A DNA stretch of 64,000 bases. Source: Plumapathes pennacea. Lineage: Eukaryota > Cnidaria > Anthozoa > Antipatharia > Myriopathidae. Below, piece after piece: positions 55,301 through 64,000 of this stretch (position 1 is its first letter; every line of letters begins with the position of its first letter). Both the position numbers and the translations under genes were made by a program. The notes below the pieces were generated by a model. It was not told the DNA's origin and searched no databases. It was given only the letters and a program-made list of their open reading frames with translations. Location of the stretch: contig OZ038466.1 in NCBI GenBank assembly GCA_964036295.1, positions 18,595,097-18,659,096 on the forward strand, written 5' to 3'.

Positions 55301-55364
55301 CTTGATTGCTTCAGTATTTGGAAGTCCGGGACAACCGTTAATTTCGAACCCTGTTTTGTGTTAG
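34691..55364 (+). CDS. Secreted protein with two CUB-type domains
   Basis: Seven exons, all in phase: 34691-34977, 41434-41610, 44467-44663, 47501-47671, 48828-48849, 49486-49547 and 55219-55364 (stop TAG 55362-55364), 1,062 nt or 353 residues. The ATG begins a hydrophobic signal peptide ([18 protein letters not shown]). CUB 1 (about residues 29-155) has the pattern [20 protein letters not shown] ... [11 protein letters not shown] ... [11 protein letters not shown] ... [14 protein letters not shown] 2 (about 156-278) has [17 protein letters not shown] ... DDEVIVYG ... [11 protein letters not shown] Thr/Ser/Pro-rich linker ([13 protein letters not shown]) precedes a tail without a membrane helix, so secretion to matrix or mucus is likely; ligand unknown. 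The last exon is supported by exact phase and an AATAAA 28 bp after the stop. The 5.7-kb last intron could hide an extra exon. Confidence 0.82.
36847..37130 (+). mobile_element. tRNA-derived SINE
   Basis: The head resembles a tRNA gene: an A-box-like stretch near 36852-36870 and a B box GGTTCGAACCC at 36897-36907. It continues into unrelated sequence (CTTAAAATAACTAAGGATAA, GGGGGACGTAAAAGAACC) instead of closing an acceptor stem. It lies in intron 1 of the CUB gene. The right boundary is uncertain. Confidence 0.65.
37184..37374. repeat. (TGTA)n microsatellite, about 190 bp
   Basis: Nearly perfect TGTA/TATG tetramers. Met-Tyr-Val-Cys frames across it are artefacts. Confidence 0.98.
37527..38500. 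mobile_element. Large palindrome (foldback element), 974 bp
   Basis: Two arms of about 440 bp (37527-37965 and 38061-38500) are near-perfect inverted copies around a spacer of about 95 bp. Each arm carries the same 87-codon frame, pointing inwards (37558-37821 plus, 38206-38469 minus), with identical predicted residues. No flanking duplication is clear. A foldback transposon or recent inverted duplication is likely; an assembly artefact must be excluded. Confidence 0.85.
38943..39277. repeat. Inverted-repeat MITE in intron 1 of the CUB gene
   Basis: TTGACGTCACAGGT at the left is matched, inverted, by ATGTGACGTCACTGA at the right. An inner pair, CCCTCAATTTTTAACT and AGTTAAAAATTGAGGG, is perfect. 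The interior is AT-rich with no coding capacity. Confidence 0.7.
40932..40952. repeat. Poly-C tract
   Basis: Twenty-one C in intron 1 of the CUB gene. Confidence 0.9.
41609..43175. mobile_element. Non-autonomous hAT-like element inserted at the splice donor of CUB exon 2
   Basis: The element spans 41614-43170 (1,557 bp) with terminal repeats CAGGGCTCGAAATTG and, inverted, CAGGGCTCAAAATTG. The 5-bp flank AGGTA occurs on both sides (41609-41613 and 43171-43175). CAGGG termini are usual for hAT elements, some of which make 5-bp duplications. There is no transposase frame. The interior contains a second inverted repeat (41862-42874). Confidence 0.8.
41862..42874. repeat. Inverted repeat inside the hAT-like element
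   Basis: The arm at about 41862-42062 is matched, inverted, by about 42688-42874. Examples: ATGGCACCCATATGG / CCGTATGGGTGCC, TTGTATTTGCTATT / AATAGCAAATACAA, and ATGCGAATGG / CCATTCGCAT. Arms are roughly 190 bp. Confidence 0.8.
43336..43576. mobile_element. MITE with GGGCC(T/C)GGTTTTTC-type ends
   Basis: GGCCTGGTTTTTCGAAAGC and GATTAAGCTAATCC at the left are matched, inverted, by GGATTAGCCTAATC and GCTTTGAAAAACTGGGCC at the right. About 240 bp, non-coding. Confidence 0.8.
44802..45018. repeat. AGGATCCT(G)CA-rich array with inverted ends
   Basis: About 217 bp made mostly of AGGATCCT, GCAAGGATC and AACAGGATC units, many of them self-complementary. The ends are inverted copies: CCTGGTAAAAATCCTTGCA and TGCAAGGATTTTCACCAGG. 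It lies in intron 3 of the CUB gene. Confidence 0.85.
45486..45986. mobile_element. Foldback insertion with 10-bp target-site duplication, possibly Penelope-related
   Basis: The insertion 45496-45976 (481 bp) is flanked by AGAAGCTTTT at 45486-45495 and 45977-45986. Inside, about 80-100 bp arms are inverted copies: GTAGGTTGGTTGTGATC ... GACTGACGTTTCGACTACCT at the left and its complement at the right. The arms contain GTCGAAACGTC next to CTGAAGATGAC, strings I associate with invertebrate Penelope-like or related retroelement termini. That link is a recollection, not a search result. Confidence 0.65.
46054..47263. mobile_element. Non-autonomous piggyBac-like element 1
   Basis: The element 46058-47259 (1,202 bp) is flanked by TTAA at 46054-46057 and 47260-47263. 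Its ends are perfect 17-bp inverted repeats, GGTATCAGGATACCCTC. TTAA target duplication is the hallmark of piggyBac transposition. The interior is AT-rich and encodes nothing recognisable. Confidence 0.8.
47701..48506. mobile_element. Non-autonomous piggyBac-like element 2
   Basis: The element 47705-48502 (798 bp) is flanked by TTAA at 47701-47704 and 48503-48506. Ends are GGTGATTCCATGG and, inverted, GGTGATTCCCTGG. It lies in intron 4 of the CUB gene. An internal motif GGGGGGT(T/C)ACC recurs near 47804 and 48053. Confidence 0.75.
50217..50345. repeat. Family B repeat, terminal part, inverted orientation
   Basis: Begins TTATGACCCATCAAATATTTCC and includes CCGAATAACGTCCGCTCAC and GCGAATAACCCCCGCC. 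The inverse of this stretch is found at about 60044-60173. Confidence 0.75.
50381..50575. repeat. Near-perfect 195-bp hairpin
   Basis: AAGCAATATAACACTCGTTT at the left is matched, inverted, by AAACGAGTGTCATATTGCTT at the right, and pairing continues to the centre near 50478. Part of the arm (TTTCCATGTCTTTGTACTTA) recurs at about 52031, suggesting a family. Confidence 0.85.
50841..51436 (+). mobile_element. Merlin-type (IS1016/ISXO2-like) DNA transposon remnant
   Basis: Inverted ends CGGTAAGTGGTCGGTA (50841-50856) and TACCGACCACTTACCG (51421-51436) enclose 596 bp. A frame at 51056-51316 ends with the C-terminal part of an ISXO2/Merlin-type transposase: [19 protein letters not shown], then [11 protein letters not shown]. 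Only this end of the protein survives, so the element is internally deleted. Extra ACCGACCAC repeats lie at 50862-50950. The flanking CTGT match is too short to prove a target duplication. Confidence 0.75.
52237..52431. repeat. Family B hairpin, copy 2
   Basis: CAATAAACTACTTTTGGCTT ... GAAATATGCACAGATAAT at the left is matched, inverted, by ATTATCCGTGCATATTTCCG ... AGTAGTTTATTG at the right. Closely related to 59715-59870. Confidence 0.85.
52987..53186. mobile_element. MITE family A, fragment
   Basis: Matches the interior and right part of the MITE at 845-1152 (GGCCAATCAGGAGCAAAAGC, TTGGTTTCTTCTTCAAA, CATCTATGATG-type strings). It lacks a clear left terminus. Confidence 0.6.
53505..53627. 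repeat. Short imperfect palindrome
   Basis: CACGATGTGTAAAGCAAGTGCAAG at the left is loosely matched, inverted, by CTTGCACTTCC ... CCTTTACACATGTG at the right. Probably a MITE. Confidence 0.5.
53628..55218. other. Last part of the CUB gene final intron, nothing recognised
   Basis: AT-rich, about 1.6 kb. A frame at about 54566-54722 follows a good acceptor but joins nothing in phase that I can support. No other coding or RNA feature is seen. Confidence 0.4.
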
Positions 55365-55391
55365 TTTTATGCTAAATTTGCGCCAAATTTT

Positions 55392-55397
55392 AATAAA
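55392..55397 (+). terminator. Polyadenylation signal AATAAA of the CUB gene
   Basis: Canonical AATAAA, 28 bp after the stop codon at 55362-55364. It supports the choice of terminal exon. Confidence 0.65.
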
Positions 55398-56211
55398 CCA
55401 TTTAATGGTGAGCTGTTTATCTCTGTTAGACAATCAAAACCATGGAGACTTCATCTGACTCGCAATCAGTGTAAGACCCGTTTGAGTTCTTAGCCTGACC
55501 TGGCCGAGAGGTTTGATCGTTCGATGAGGGCCTAGATGGGGGGTGGGGTTTCTTTGATTCAGATCATAAAGCAACTGCTTTGATTTATACGATCTGGTGT
55601 ACCTATTCATACCGTTGACAGTTTGAAGTCACGCGTATAGGGAGGTCTGGGGATACTTCGCCCGTCCCGTGGCCAAAATCGACAAATTTCGTGCCGTTGA
55701 CAGTTGAATCCCGTTTCGCGTTTCATCTCGGTCTCTTGCATACTTAAAAACCGGTGGGAAGGGTGTAGGCGTTTGTTTTGCCAGAGGCGTTTGCTGTGAC
55801 CATAGATGGACTGCCCTACTGAATGTACTGCACTGAGGTCTTTAGGTCTTAGGTGATCACTCTACTCCCAAACTTAGTTTAGAATCTGACTACATCAGTC
55901 ATATGGAGTGGGACATCTTCTGGATTTTTGCTAATGCCAGCGAGGAAGTAAGCAAAACTCATGTAGTTTTCAGAGTTTTACAACAAGTTCAACAAGCGGG
56001 CGTGGCACGTCCAGCTGACTGAGTTGAATTGTGGGTACTGTTCTGTGGGGTGAAGGGAGTTGTGGGTATTTTTAGAGCAACTCCGCTGACCCACTGTTGG
56101 TGTGTAAACAAAATGTCGGTCGAGGTGATGCCAGTCTTGGAGACGAGAATAAGGCTTTTTAAGCAGCGTGAACGAAACATTTCTTCGTAGTTGAGACATA
56201 GTATCGCCAAT
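55398..56211. other. Intergenic and presumed promoter region of the dystrophin-like gene
   Basis: About 800 bp between the CUB poly(A) signal and the next ATG. No spectrin-repeat exon or other coding segment is seen, so the short dystrophin-like gene probably has its own promoter here. No core element is convincing. An in-frame TAG at 56188-56190 precedes the ATG. Confidence 0.5.
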
Positions 56212-59200
56212 ATGCCTGGTCTTCTGACAAGTAAGCCTCCCTATTAACTTAAACCTATTTCTCATTGCGGTGAATTGAACTATGCTTTTCTAATATTCCG
56301 CGCCTTAATTATCTCGGTATCCACAGGTAAACTTCCCGAGGGTTGGGAGCGGTCTGAAACAATCAACGGGATCCCTTACTACATTAAGTAAGTATTAGAG
56401 TGCTTAGACGGCATCATGTGTGATACTTAAGTCCAAATTTAGACCTTCCAACCGCTGCATTCCAAAAATGCACCAAAGGAGTCGAGAGCGTTGTTTATAG
56501 ACAGATAAATATTTAATGCAGTGTATCCAAACTCGCTGTTAATCTTCATAATTGCAGCCATGAAACAGAGAAAACTCAGTGGGATCATCCAGAGATGGTG
56601 GAAATGTTGGAGGAAATTGGTAAGAATTTGTTAAGTCGAGATCGACTGATGTTTCCAGCAACGCAGCTTTAGTGAGCATTCTTATTTATCTACAAAAAAT
56701 GTTATGCTTTTAGAAATTAAAATTATGATAGGGTGTAGTTTTAAAATTACTTCGTGAAAAACCATGCAGGTCAACTACTAAATAGTCTGGAGAATGTTTT
56801 GATTGGTGGCCTGTCAAGACCACAATTCTTCCAAGTTGGCCACAGAAGTCAAAGTTAGCTGGGAGCGTATTACACTACATTTACCGATATACGTTTTGCT
56901 AATTATAGCACAATGTGATATAATGAAATTCAAGATTGTTGCTGAGAGTAATGTGAACACCCCAATTGACTATAAACATGATTGTATCTTCCCATCTCAA
57001 TCAGAGAAAATGAATAATATCAAGTATGCTGCATACAGGACCGCAATGAAACTGAGGCTTATCCAAAAGAAAACCCAGTGTGAGTATAATTTGTTAATAT
57101 GTGCATATTTTAAGTAAGGCTGCATATTTCAAGCCAGGCTCCCTTTAATATAAAACTGCCAGGGAGCAAAAGAAATATAAATATTTGCCTCTTACAGTAT
57201 GGAAACCACTTGGGTGTGAAAATTGAAGTTGATGACTCAGGTGTGAAAGAATTAAAGCCAGGTTTTAACTTTTTATTTAGACTAAATCAGCCTGGCTGCA
57301 TGCAGACCTCCTCTCCTATATGGTGCTTCTATTTTTTCCCCTTTTTCTTTTGCTCCCCTGTTTGTATAGTACTGTACACTAATTATTATTATAATCTCCT
57401 GCACATGGTATTTCTTGACTCTGCCATTCACCATATACTTATTAACTCTGCTTAACAATGCTTTCATCTTCACCCAGTGTTTATGATGAGTTTGCCAGTG
57501 CTTGTAGCATCGTTTGATGAAGAAGGCCTCCGTGATGGTCACATGGAAGGAAATCTTAGTGCAGCTGAAGTGTCTCAAATAATATTGACAGTATTTCTCA
57601 ACCAGAATGGGGATCGCACAGACTTCATAGATGTGTCTCTTGCAAGTGAACTGACTTTAAACTGGATTTTAAATATCTATGATCCGTAAGTCCATCACTT
57701 TTGACTTGAGAGGTTTATTTCATTTACAGTGTGTTCTGTGTGCAGTGGTCTCTCCCCAGCCACATGATGGGCCAATTCTGTGATGACTGGGTAGACAATC
57801 AAACCTGCATTAATTAAGTGGCACTGTATTAAGTGAACAGTTGTCCAAGTCCCGAAAATCTACTACCCAGTAAGATACTGCAAACTCTACTTGTATTGAG
57901 CAGACACTTCACCATTCCCCAAGGGTGTCCAATGTTTGACTGTAGTTTAGTTCATTTCCTATAAACAGGGGAAGAAGTGGATACATTCAAGTACTTTCAC
58001 TCAAAGTTGGCCTGTCACTGCTGTGTTCTGCAAAACTGCAAGACAAGTACCGATGTATGTGCCACTACACTTTAAATTATGTTAATGTGTAGATAAAGTT
58101 ATATTTTATTTATGCAGTTCATAAAATTTGGGATGTTATGAGAATAAAATGAGAAAAGTTTCCAGTGTTTTGCACTAGACCTCTGATAGACAGGACTTCA
58201 TCTTTAGAAAAAGGTGGTTAGATGAAATCTGTGCATATACACTGTAGACAAATAGATTCAGATGGGGAGGCACGCTTTAGAGAGGAAATAGTTTAATTAG
58301 AATAGGAGATGTTTTTTTGGTTGAGAATTTTGTATACTGTAGCTAGAGAAAAGGCAGATTTGGGCCAGAGAGGAGACTGTTCAATTTTTGTATTAATATT
58401 ATTGTACAGTTGTCCATAAACATTTTCTGTTTTTACCTGTATTTTTTCTCACAGATATATTTCGGCAGCTTTGCAATACCTACAGCTATCTGGACAAGGG
58501 AAGGTTGAAGTTATTTCTTCAGGAAACATTGCAGGTGCAGTATGTTTTTGACAACAGACAATGCAAAATTCAGTAAAGTTGGATCATGATATTGAAGTAG
58601 TGCTTCACCACGTTCACTAATGGAACGTTCCATTAAAATTTTGTGTTGTCCAGATCCCAAAGTTCATCTATGAGAGCACAGCCTTCAGTGGAACAAGTGT
58701 GGAACCAGCAATACGAAACTGCTTTGAAAGGGTACAGTACTTACACAGACACGTCAACCCCCAAAACATTCCATGCGTGAGATTCAGGCCGAGGGCCTGG
58801 GTCCCACCACTCGGCCAAGAGGCGAGGGGTTTGGGCCCCACTTGGCCAAGGGGTTGGGTCTTTGTAGAATTTCTGTTCGGCTTTATTTTTATTGTATGCG
58901 TGATTTTGACAACCTGTCGCTCCATGGAATCACATAAAAAGGGTGTCTCAAGATCAGATTGCGGAACTCTCTAAAGAGTGCTTTAATTATTTTTAGCATA
59001 ATAGTACAACAACGGAATGCATCGGTTTTAGTTGTGTCAGTAATTCGGAGCGCTGAATGCGTGAGCTTTCAGGAAACTGTTGGAGTAGTGTGAGCCACGG
59101 TGAGGGGACATGCTCCATAGAAAATCCTGAAATCTTGAGTCTGTGAAATGGATTTCCTGCGTCTTTTTCACTTTCGTACATCTTCCCTTTGCATAAACAT

Positions 59201-62200
59201 AATTCAATTATCCCCCTTCTCGCATCTCAAAGTCAGGTTAACCCTACCTTCCCCGGACTCGCATTTTTTAGGATCTTGTGAGAGTAGATTTTGAAATTTT
59301 ACGGGATCCATGAGAAATGGCGCGTATGCGTGAGATTGGTGTGGCTATGCGTGAGAACGTGAGACGAGGCTCAATGCGTGAGACTCGCGCATAATTCGGG
59401 AGGGTTGATGTGTCGCTTACAGACTGATCAGACAAAGAAAGTCATGTCAAAGATAGATCTTGGAAGGTTCTCTAAGATATTGGAAGACTCATTAAGATTT
59501 TTGAAGATCTTGTATGATCTTGGATGATCCTATCAAAATTATGGTAATTTCTTTGTTTTTCAGGTTTCTATCCCAGAAAGAGTTTCTGTCGATGAGTTCC
59601 TAGAATGGATGATTGCAGAACCTCAAACTATTGTCTGGCTGCCCACTCTGCATAGACTTTCCGTCTCAGAAACAGGTACTGCTAACCATACAGCACTGTT
59701 TGTGCAGCTATATAAACAATAAACTACTTTTGGCAAGGAAATATGCATGGATAATTGTCCGAGGATATTATCTGTTCCGAGAAGCGAACAGTTGCCCGGA
59801 GCTTCAAGGAACAGAATAATGTCCAAGGACAATATCTGTGCATATTTCCGAAGCCAAAAGTAGTTTATTGTCTTTATTATCCTTCAAATATTTCCTCTCG
59901 CAGCGCAAATAACGGCGCGGAAACTGTGAAGCTTTTTAGTGCTCTCTGGAACTGCTTTTTGACCAATAAATTGATGTCCTCCTCAGTAGTCGTCTTGTAA
60001 TGATTTTTGTGACTAAACATAGAACTGTGTTCGGATATTGTCAATAAATAGCGTTAGTTCGCCAGGCGGGGGTTATTCGCTGATAACGTCCGCTCACGAG
60101 CAGACGTTATTTGGTCACGTGTCACGATTCTACCAATCACGCGCGGGAGGAAATATTTGATGGGTCATAATGCCTAATATACTATACTGATTATGATTAT
60201 GTCTATTACACTCATGGATACACAAACCTTTTTGTATATCAGTACATTATACTTTCATATAGTCTGTATACATGTATATTGACATTTTCTGAAACTTCTC
60301 ATTATTTTGAGGTACAACACTGTAACATCATTTAAATTATTTAATTATATTATATTATAATAAAGCAAAGCTGTGTGAATATTATTATTTTGGTTCATAG
60401 TGAAACATGAGTCCAGATGCAATGTCTGCAAGATGTACCCCATCATTGGATTCAGGTATAAAACATATTTTGAGGTCAATATTTTCTTGCATCTGTCATA
60501 GTTTACAATCTTATATACTGCAATTTTTGTTTATATACAAACAGGTATCGCTGTTTGAAGTGTTTCAACTTTGATCTTTGCCAGGTAATTTGACCTTTGA
60601 CTTTAATGCATTTGACCAGCTCATGAACTACATCCATATAAAACTACTAAAAGAATCATTATTTTTATATATACTGTAAGTACTGTATGTTTTAATATGT
60701 GTAACTACAGTGGGGCTGTTCCAGCATGTGAGATGTGTTCATTCCAAAATATCTAAGATTAAATTAAAGTAACTTGAGCTCAGAACCCCCCTTTTTTTCA
60801 GCAATGTTTTTGGTCTGGTAGTGTGAATAAGAGCCACAAAATTGGTCATCCAACCCAGGAATATTGCTTGGCAGTAAGTATGTACTTTACATTACAACTT
60901 CAACTCTGATTAACATGCAGTGTATAATTATTATATTATAAGAGGCTTTTTGCTGTAAATTCCGCAGTAATGCAAGAAGTCTTACCAGAAAAAGAAGCAC
61001 TATTTCTGTGATTTATTTTGATTTTCTGGTTTGACTATGTAAGACAATCATGCAATTGAGTAACACCGAAAATATTCAAGCAGCATAAGGGAAGATGTGA
61101 GTCTTTTTGGTTTCCTTCCTAGCTCAAAATGTGAAATCTTATGACTGCATTATCATTGCAGAGTAAGAGTTTGATAGGAATACTTGTCCTCATGTTTCTT
61201 GGAGAGTTTGTGAATTTTCCTTTGGTGTTACAGTGAAAGATGCCTGGCATCAAGATTTTCAAGGAAGTGGCAAAAAATTCTCAATCACAAATAAATTGTG
61301 TTGGTACAAGAATTGTTTCGTTTTACCATATGATCATTACTCAAGTTTACAGCAGTAGCCCTCTTAAATTCATGTGTAAACATTATTTTGATCTATTTTT
61401 TATGAGAAATATATTTCTTAGTCCACTCAGAAAGAAGACATAAAGGATTTTGCCAAGGTGATGAAAAATAAAGTGAGCACCAAGAAGAAAAAGAACAAAG
61501 CTGTTCTGGACCCTTCAAAAGGACGCTACATTCCAATCAGTCCAGAAGACATGCCTTCTGATGCAGAAGAAGAGTACGTACATGATTAGAGCCGTTTTCG
61601 GATGACTGTCGAAAACCAAAACCAAAGTAATCACACAAGCCAATCACAGAGACTGAGAGAAAACAGTTCAGCCAATTAGAAGCCAAAGTAATTTGTGTTT
61701 GGTCTTGCGTTTGGTTTTACTCTCCAATCAGCAGTGCGAGTACACGCCATCGCTTGCGTGAGAAGTGTTTGGTTTTGGTTTTGGTTTTGTTCCTGATTGG
61801 CTGAGCATGCTGACAAACTCGTGTGGACCAATCCGAAAGCGAAGCAAACGCAAAACCAAAGCAATCACACGATTACTTTCGACAGTCATCCGAAAACCGC
61901 TCTATATGTAATCACTGGATACTTCTGCACAGTACACTAATCTTTAAATGATCTTCATGCATGAAATAGTGCTTTAGTAAGTATTCTGTTCTTTAATATT
62001 ACAATCTTCATTATTTTTTTATGCCATTCTGTTGATGCTTTCTGTTTGCCTTGAACATAATTTATTAACACCCTCTCATTGTCAAGTGTTACATTTTGTT
62101 TGGAAATCTGTTGTTATATTAACAAGCTGGAACAGTTTACAGAAACTCTGTATCTTTCAAGAAAAGAAAGGATTAGACATCTATTCAAATAATAATGCCA

Positions 62201-63727
62201 TTGACCGGGTCTGGTTTTCAAGCCCATCAAATAATATTGTTATATAAATATATAAAATCAAATCTTTTTTTGCCCAAGTTTTGCCAGTGTGTGTCAGGCT
62301 AGCAGATTTATGGGTACAGATTATCCAAAATGTTTTGAACTTTACTTGGCACTAGGGTGTATGAACAGCAAGTGTTCTTTTGTTTAGTTCTCCCAGATTC
62401 ATGGATTCACCCGATGGTTTATCTCCCACAAAAGCTTCATACCAAAGTTCTCTTGGGAAGTCAGCCAGCAGGTAAATGTCAATCCATGTTCCTGGTGACA
62501 TTTTGTTCATGCACTTTGACATAAACTCACAAAAATTGGGATGCCTTAAGGATATGCATTGGCAGCACTGCATGTTGAGTTGTATTGTGCTTTATTACAC
62601 GACTTCACATTTTTGAGTGCAAATACGGGCCAAAACGAGTGCAAAGATGGGAGCATATTGCACTCGTCAGGAACCAGATCAACTGGTTTATTAGCTTACG
62701 CGATCAACTTTCGCAAGCAAAGCTTAGGAACGCATCATTTTTTGTTCCATTTTGCGCGCGGTGAGAATGTTTGCCCTGCTTCGTTTGTCAAATAAACAAT
62801 TTATTACACGAAAAGTCGTGCAATACGGCTGTATTTATTTTTTACTCGTCAGTTTTATTTTTTTCGCCAGAAGCAGGCTCGAAAAAATAAAACCGACTCG
62901 TAAAAATACTCCGCCGTATTGCACACCTTCCCTTGTAATAACCTCTTTGTATAATAATGGCAATAATATTCTCCTTTGACTGTGTAGTGGTTGTTGATTG
63001 ATACAGTCGAAACTCTTGTAGATTACCACCCCAGGAATTTAAAAATATTCCAAAACAGCTCGGGAGGAAGCCATGTGCTAACTTTGTAAAACATAAAACA
63101 CTTCTCATCCCCAGGGATTGTGACACCTGACTGAAATTAACCATGGTGTGCTGCCAGGAATGCCTGGCAAAAACAAACAATAATAATAATTAGAAGCAAT
63201 AAGTGTTGATCCAGACACTGTATCTCATTTTTTTTTTTTTTTTTTTTTTTTCTGAAGACTTTCAGACCACGAGGAACAAAAGGAGAAACTGTGTACACCA
63301 GGACCTGACATATTGTAAGAAAAAGATACAACACATCCTTTATAACTGTCTTGATTTTATTTGGAATGTATAACTTTGGAATAAATTAAATAATAATTAG
63401 TTAGAATTTTCAGTTTATGATTTGTTCATGTACTTCTTTGCTTTTTTACAGCTATACTGGAAATACTCCCTCAATGGTAAGAGTTTGCTTTTCCAAATCT
63501 ATAACTTGCTGTACAGTGCTGCTATTTTTTCTCTCTCTTTGATCTAATGTTATTTTATACAACAATAATTTAAACGTTTAAAACAATAAGTATTGTCATA
63601 AGTAATAATATTATTTTGTGATTTTTGGAATTCAGAGTCAGAGCCCAGACCAGCTCACCCAGCCACTGAGTCAGCAAGACAAGGAAGACCTAGAAATTTT
63701 AATCACAAGTCTGGAAAGTGAAAACAG
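56212..63727 (+). CDS. Short dystrophin-family protein (WW, EF-hand, ZZ, coiled coil), 3' end missing
   Basis: Seventeen in-phase exons: 56212-56230, 56327-56387, 56558-56619, 57005-57079, 57478-57685, 57969-58054, 58455-58534, 58654-58731, 59564-59675, 60401-60455, 60545-60584, 60802-60873, 61422-61573, 62388-62471, 63258-63314, 63452-63476, 63636-63727 (452 codons so far). The protein starts MPGLLTSKLPEGWE, so the WW domain (about 9-41, with GWERS, YYINHET, QWDHP) is nearly N-terminal, as in Dp71-like short forms. The dystrophin EF-hand region follows: YAAYRTAMKLR, then LNWILNIYDP|GRSGYIQVLSLK, then LQDKYRYIFRQL. Next come FLEWMIAEPQTIVWLPTLHR and a ZZ zinc finger (about 262-310) with all metal ligands in CNVC, YRCLKC, DLCQQC and SHKIGH. 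KEDIKDFAKVMKNK and the first coiled-coil residues (KEDLEILITSLESENR) end the visible part. WW, EF and ZZ together form the dystroglycan-binding platform at the membrane. A stop lies in frame upstream of the ATG. It could be a dystrophin, DRP2-like or dystrotelin paralogue. Confidence 0.92.
58747..59412. mobile_element. Non-autonomous insertion just after the exon 8 donor
   Basis: ACACGTCAACCCCC at the left is matched, inverted, by GGGTTGATGTGT at the right; CTTACA flanks both sides. The interior has GGCC-rich and GCGTGAGA-rich strings (58770-58860 and 59290-59400). It begins about 15 bp after the donor of exon 8. Superfamily unclear. Confidence 0.55.
59710..60173. repeat. Family B element, longest copy
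   Basis: Starts with a hairpin (59715-59870: CAATAAACTACTTTTGG ... CCAAAAGTAGTTTATTG), continues through TTATTATCCTTCAAATATTTCC, and ends with GGTTATTCGCTGATAACGTC ... ATTTGATGGGTCATAA. It combines parts seen separately at 5532-5787, 50217-50345 and 52237-52431. Confidence 0.8.
61589..61902. mobile_element. MITE, family A copy 2 (best preserved)
   Basis: 314 bp with ends GAGCCGTTTTCGGATGACTG and CAGTCATCCGAAAACCGCTC, flanked by TA on both sides (61587-61588, 61903-61904). TA duplication and short ends fit a Tc1/mariner-type MITE. It lies in intron 13 of the dystrophin-like gene. Confidence 0.85.
62818..62922. repeat. Hairpin element in intron 14 of the dystrophin-like gene
   Basis: GTGCAATACGGC ... 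TTTTTTACTCGTC ... TTTTATTTTTTTCG is matched, inverted, by CGAAAAAATAAAA ... GACTCGTAAAAA ... CGCCGTATTGCAC. It lies in a wider GTGCAA/TTACACGA-rich patch from about 62590. Confidence 0.75.
63227..63251. repeat. Poly-T tract before dystrophin-like exon 15
   Basis: About 25 T just upstream of the acceptor of the exon at 63258. It acts as a polypyrimidine tract. Confidence 0.85.
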
Positions 63728-64000
63728 GTACATTTACAGTATGCAGTAGTATAAGCACAAAAGCTAGGCATTTTCTGGCTATCTCGTGGTTAAGTGTTTT
63801 GTGTGGAATATCAGTACAACTAGAGCATACTGTAAATCTTGATTCATATTAGTAACCTATATGATGATAAAGATACAATGTATTAGTCATTCCCTAGGTT
63901 AGCTTCCACCCCTCCCAGATATATATATATTTTTAAATTCAGAGACAGTTATTTATCAAAAGATACTGCACTTTTCAACCATGTAAACTGTTACTTTTTG

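Overview
The window is animal nuclear DNA, most likely from an anthozoan cnidarian such as a stony coral. Genes are split into many short exons with GT-AG introns. Introns are dense with small DNA transposons, hairpin MITEs and microsatellites. The families present (discoidin/Ig/FN3 receptors, a MULE-SWIM transposase relic with a CARF-like N-terminus, Merlin and piggyBac-type remnants) fit a cnidarian. This assignment is inference, because no database search was possible.

Layout, left to right. (1) About 1.4-4.2 kb, plus strand: the last exons of a receptor protein tyrosine phosphatase (RPTP), covering most of a distal (D2-type) phosphatase domain. The gene begins outside the window. (2) 7.2-26.4 kb, plus strand: a complete 27-exon gene. 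All intron phases agree and the predicted protein is 1,989 residues: signal peptide, three discoidin (F5/8 type C) domains, ten Ig domains, four FN3 domains, one transmembrane helix and a short acidic tail. Its last FN3 domain carries hallmarks of R2B-type RPTPs, including an RDRR furin-like site, but no phosphatase domain follows. (3) 26.4-34.6 kb: a possible small minus-strand gene, a decayed CARF/MULE/SWIM transposase gene, an acidic low-complexity ORF, an integrase-like fragment and an 855-bp non-autonomous Mutator-like element with a perfect 9-bp target-site duplication. (4) 34.7-55.4 kb, plus strand: a complete 7-exon gene for a predicted secreted two-CUB-domain protein of 353 residues. 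Its introns hold most of the transposon insertions, one of them placed exactly at a splice donor. (5) 56.2 kb to the right edge, plus strand: a short dystrophin-family gene (WW, EF-hand region, ZZ zinc finger, start of the coiled coil). Seventeen exons are visible and the 3' end is outside the window.

The point of greatest interest is the pairing of an RPTP phosphatase end with an adjacent receptor that has an R2B-like ectodomain but no phosphatase. This suggests local duplication followed by loss of the catalytic half, giving a 'headless' adhesion receptor or decoy. All exon borders were read by eye from splice consensus, domain continuity and phase. RNA-seq would be decisive.
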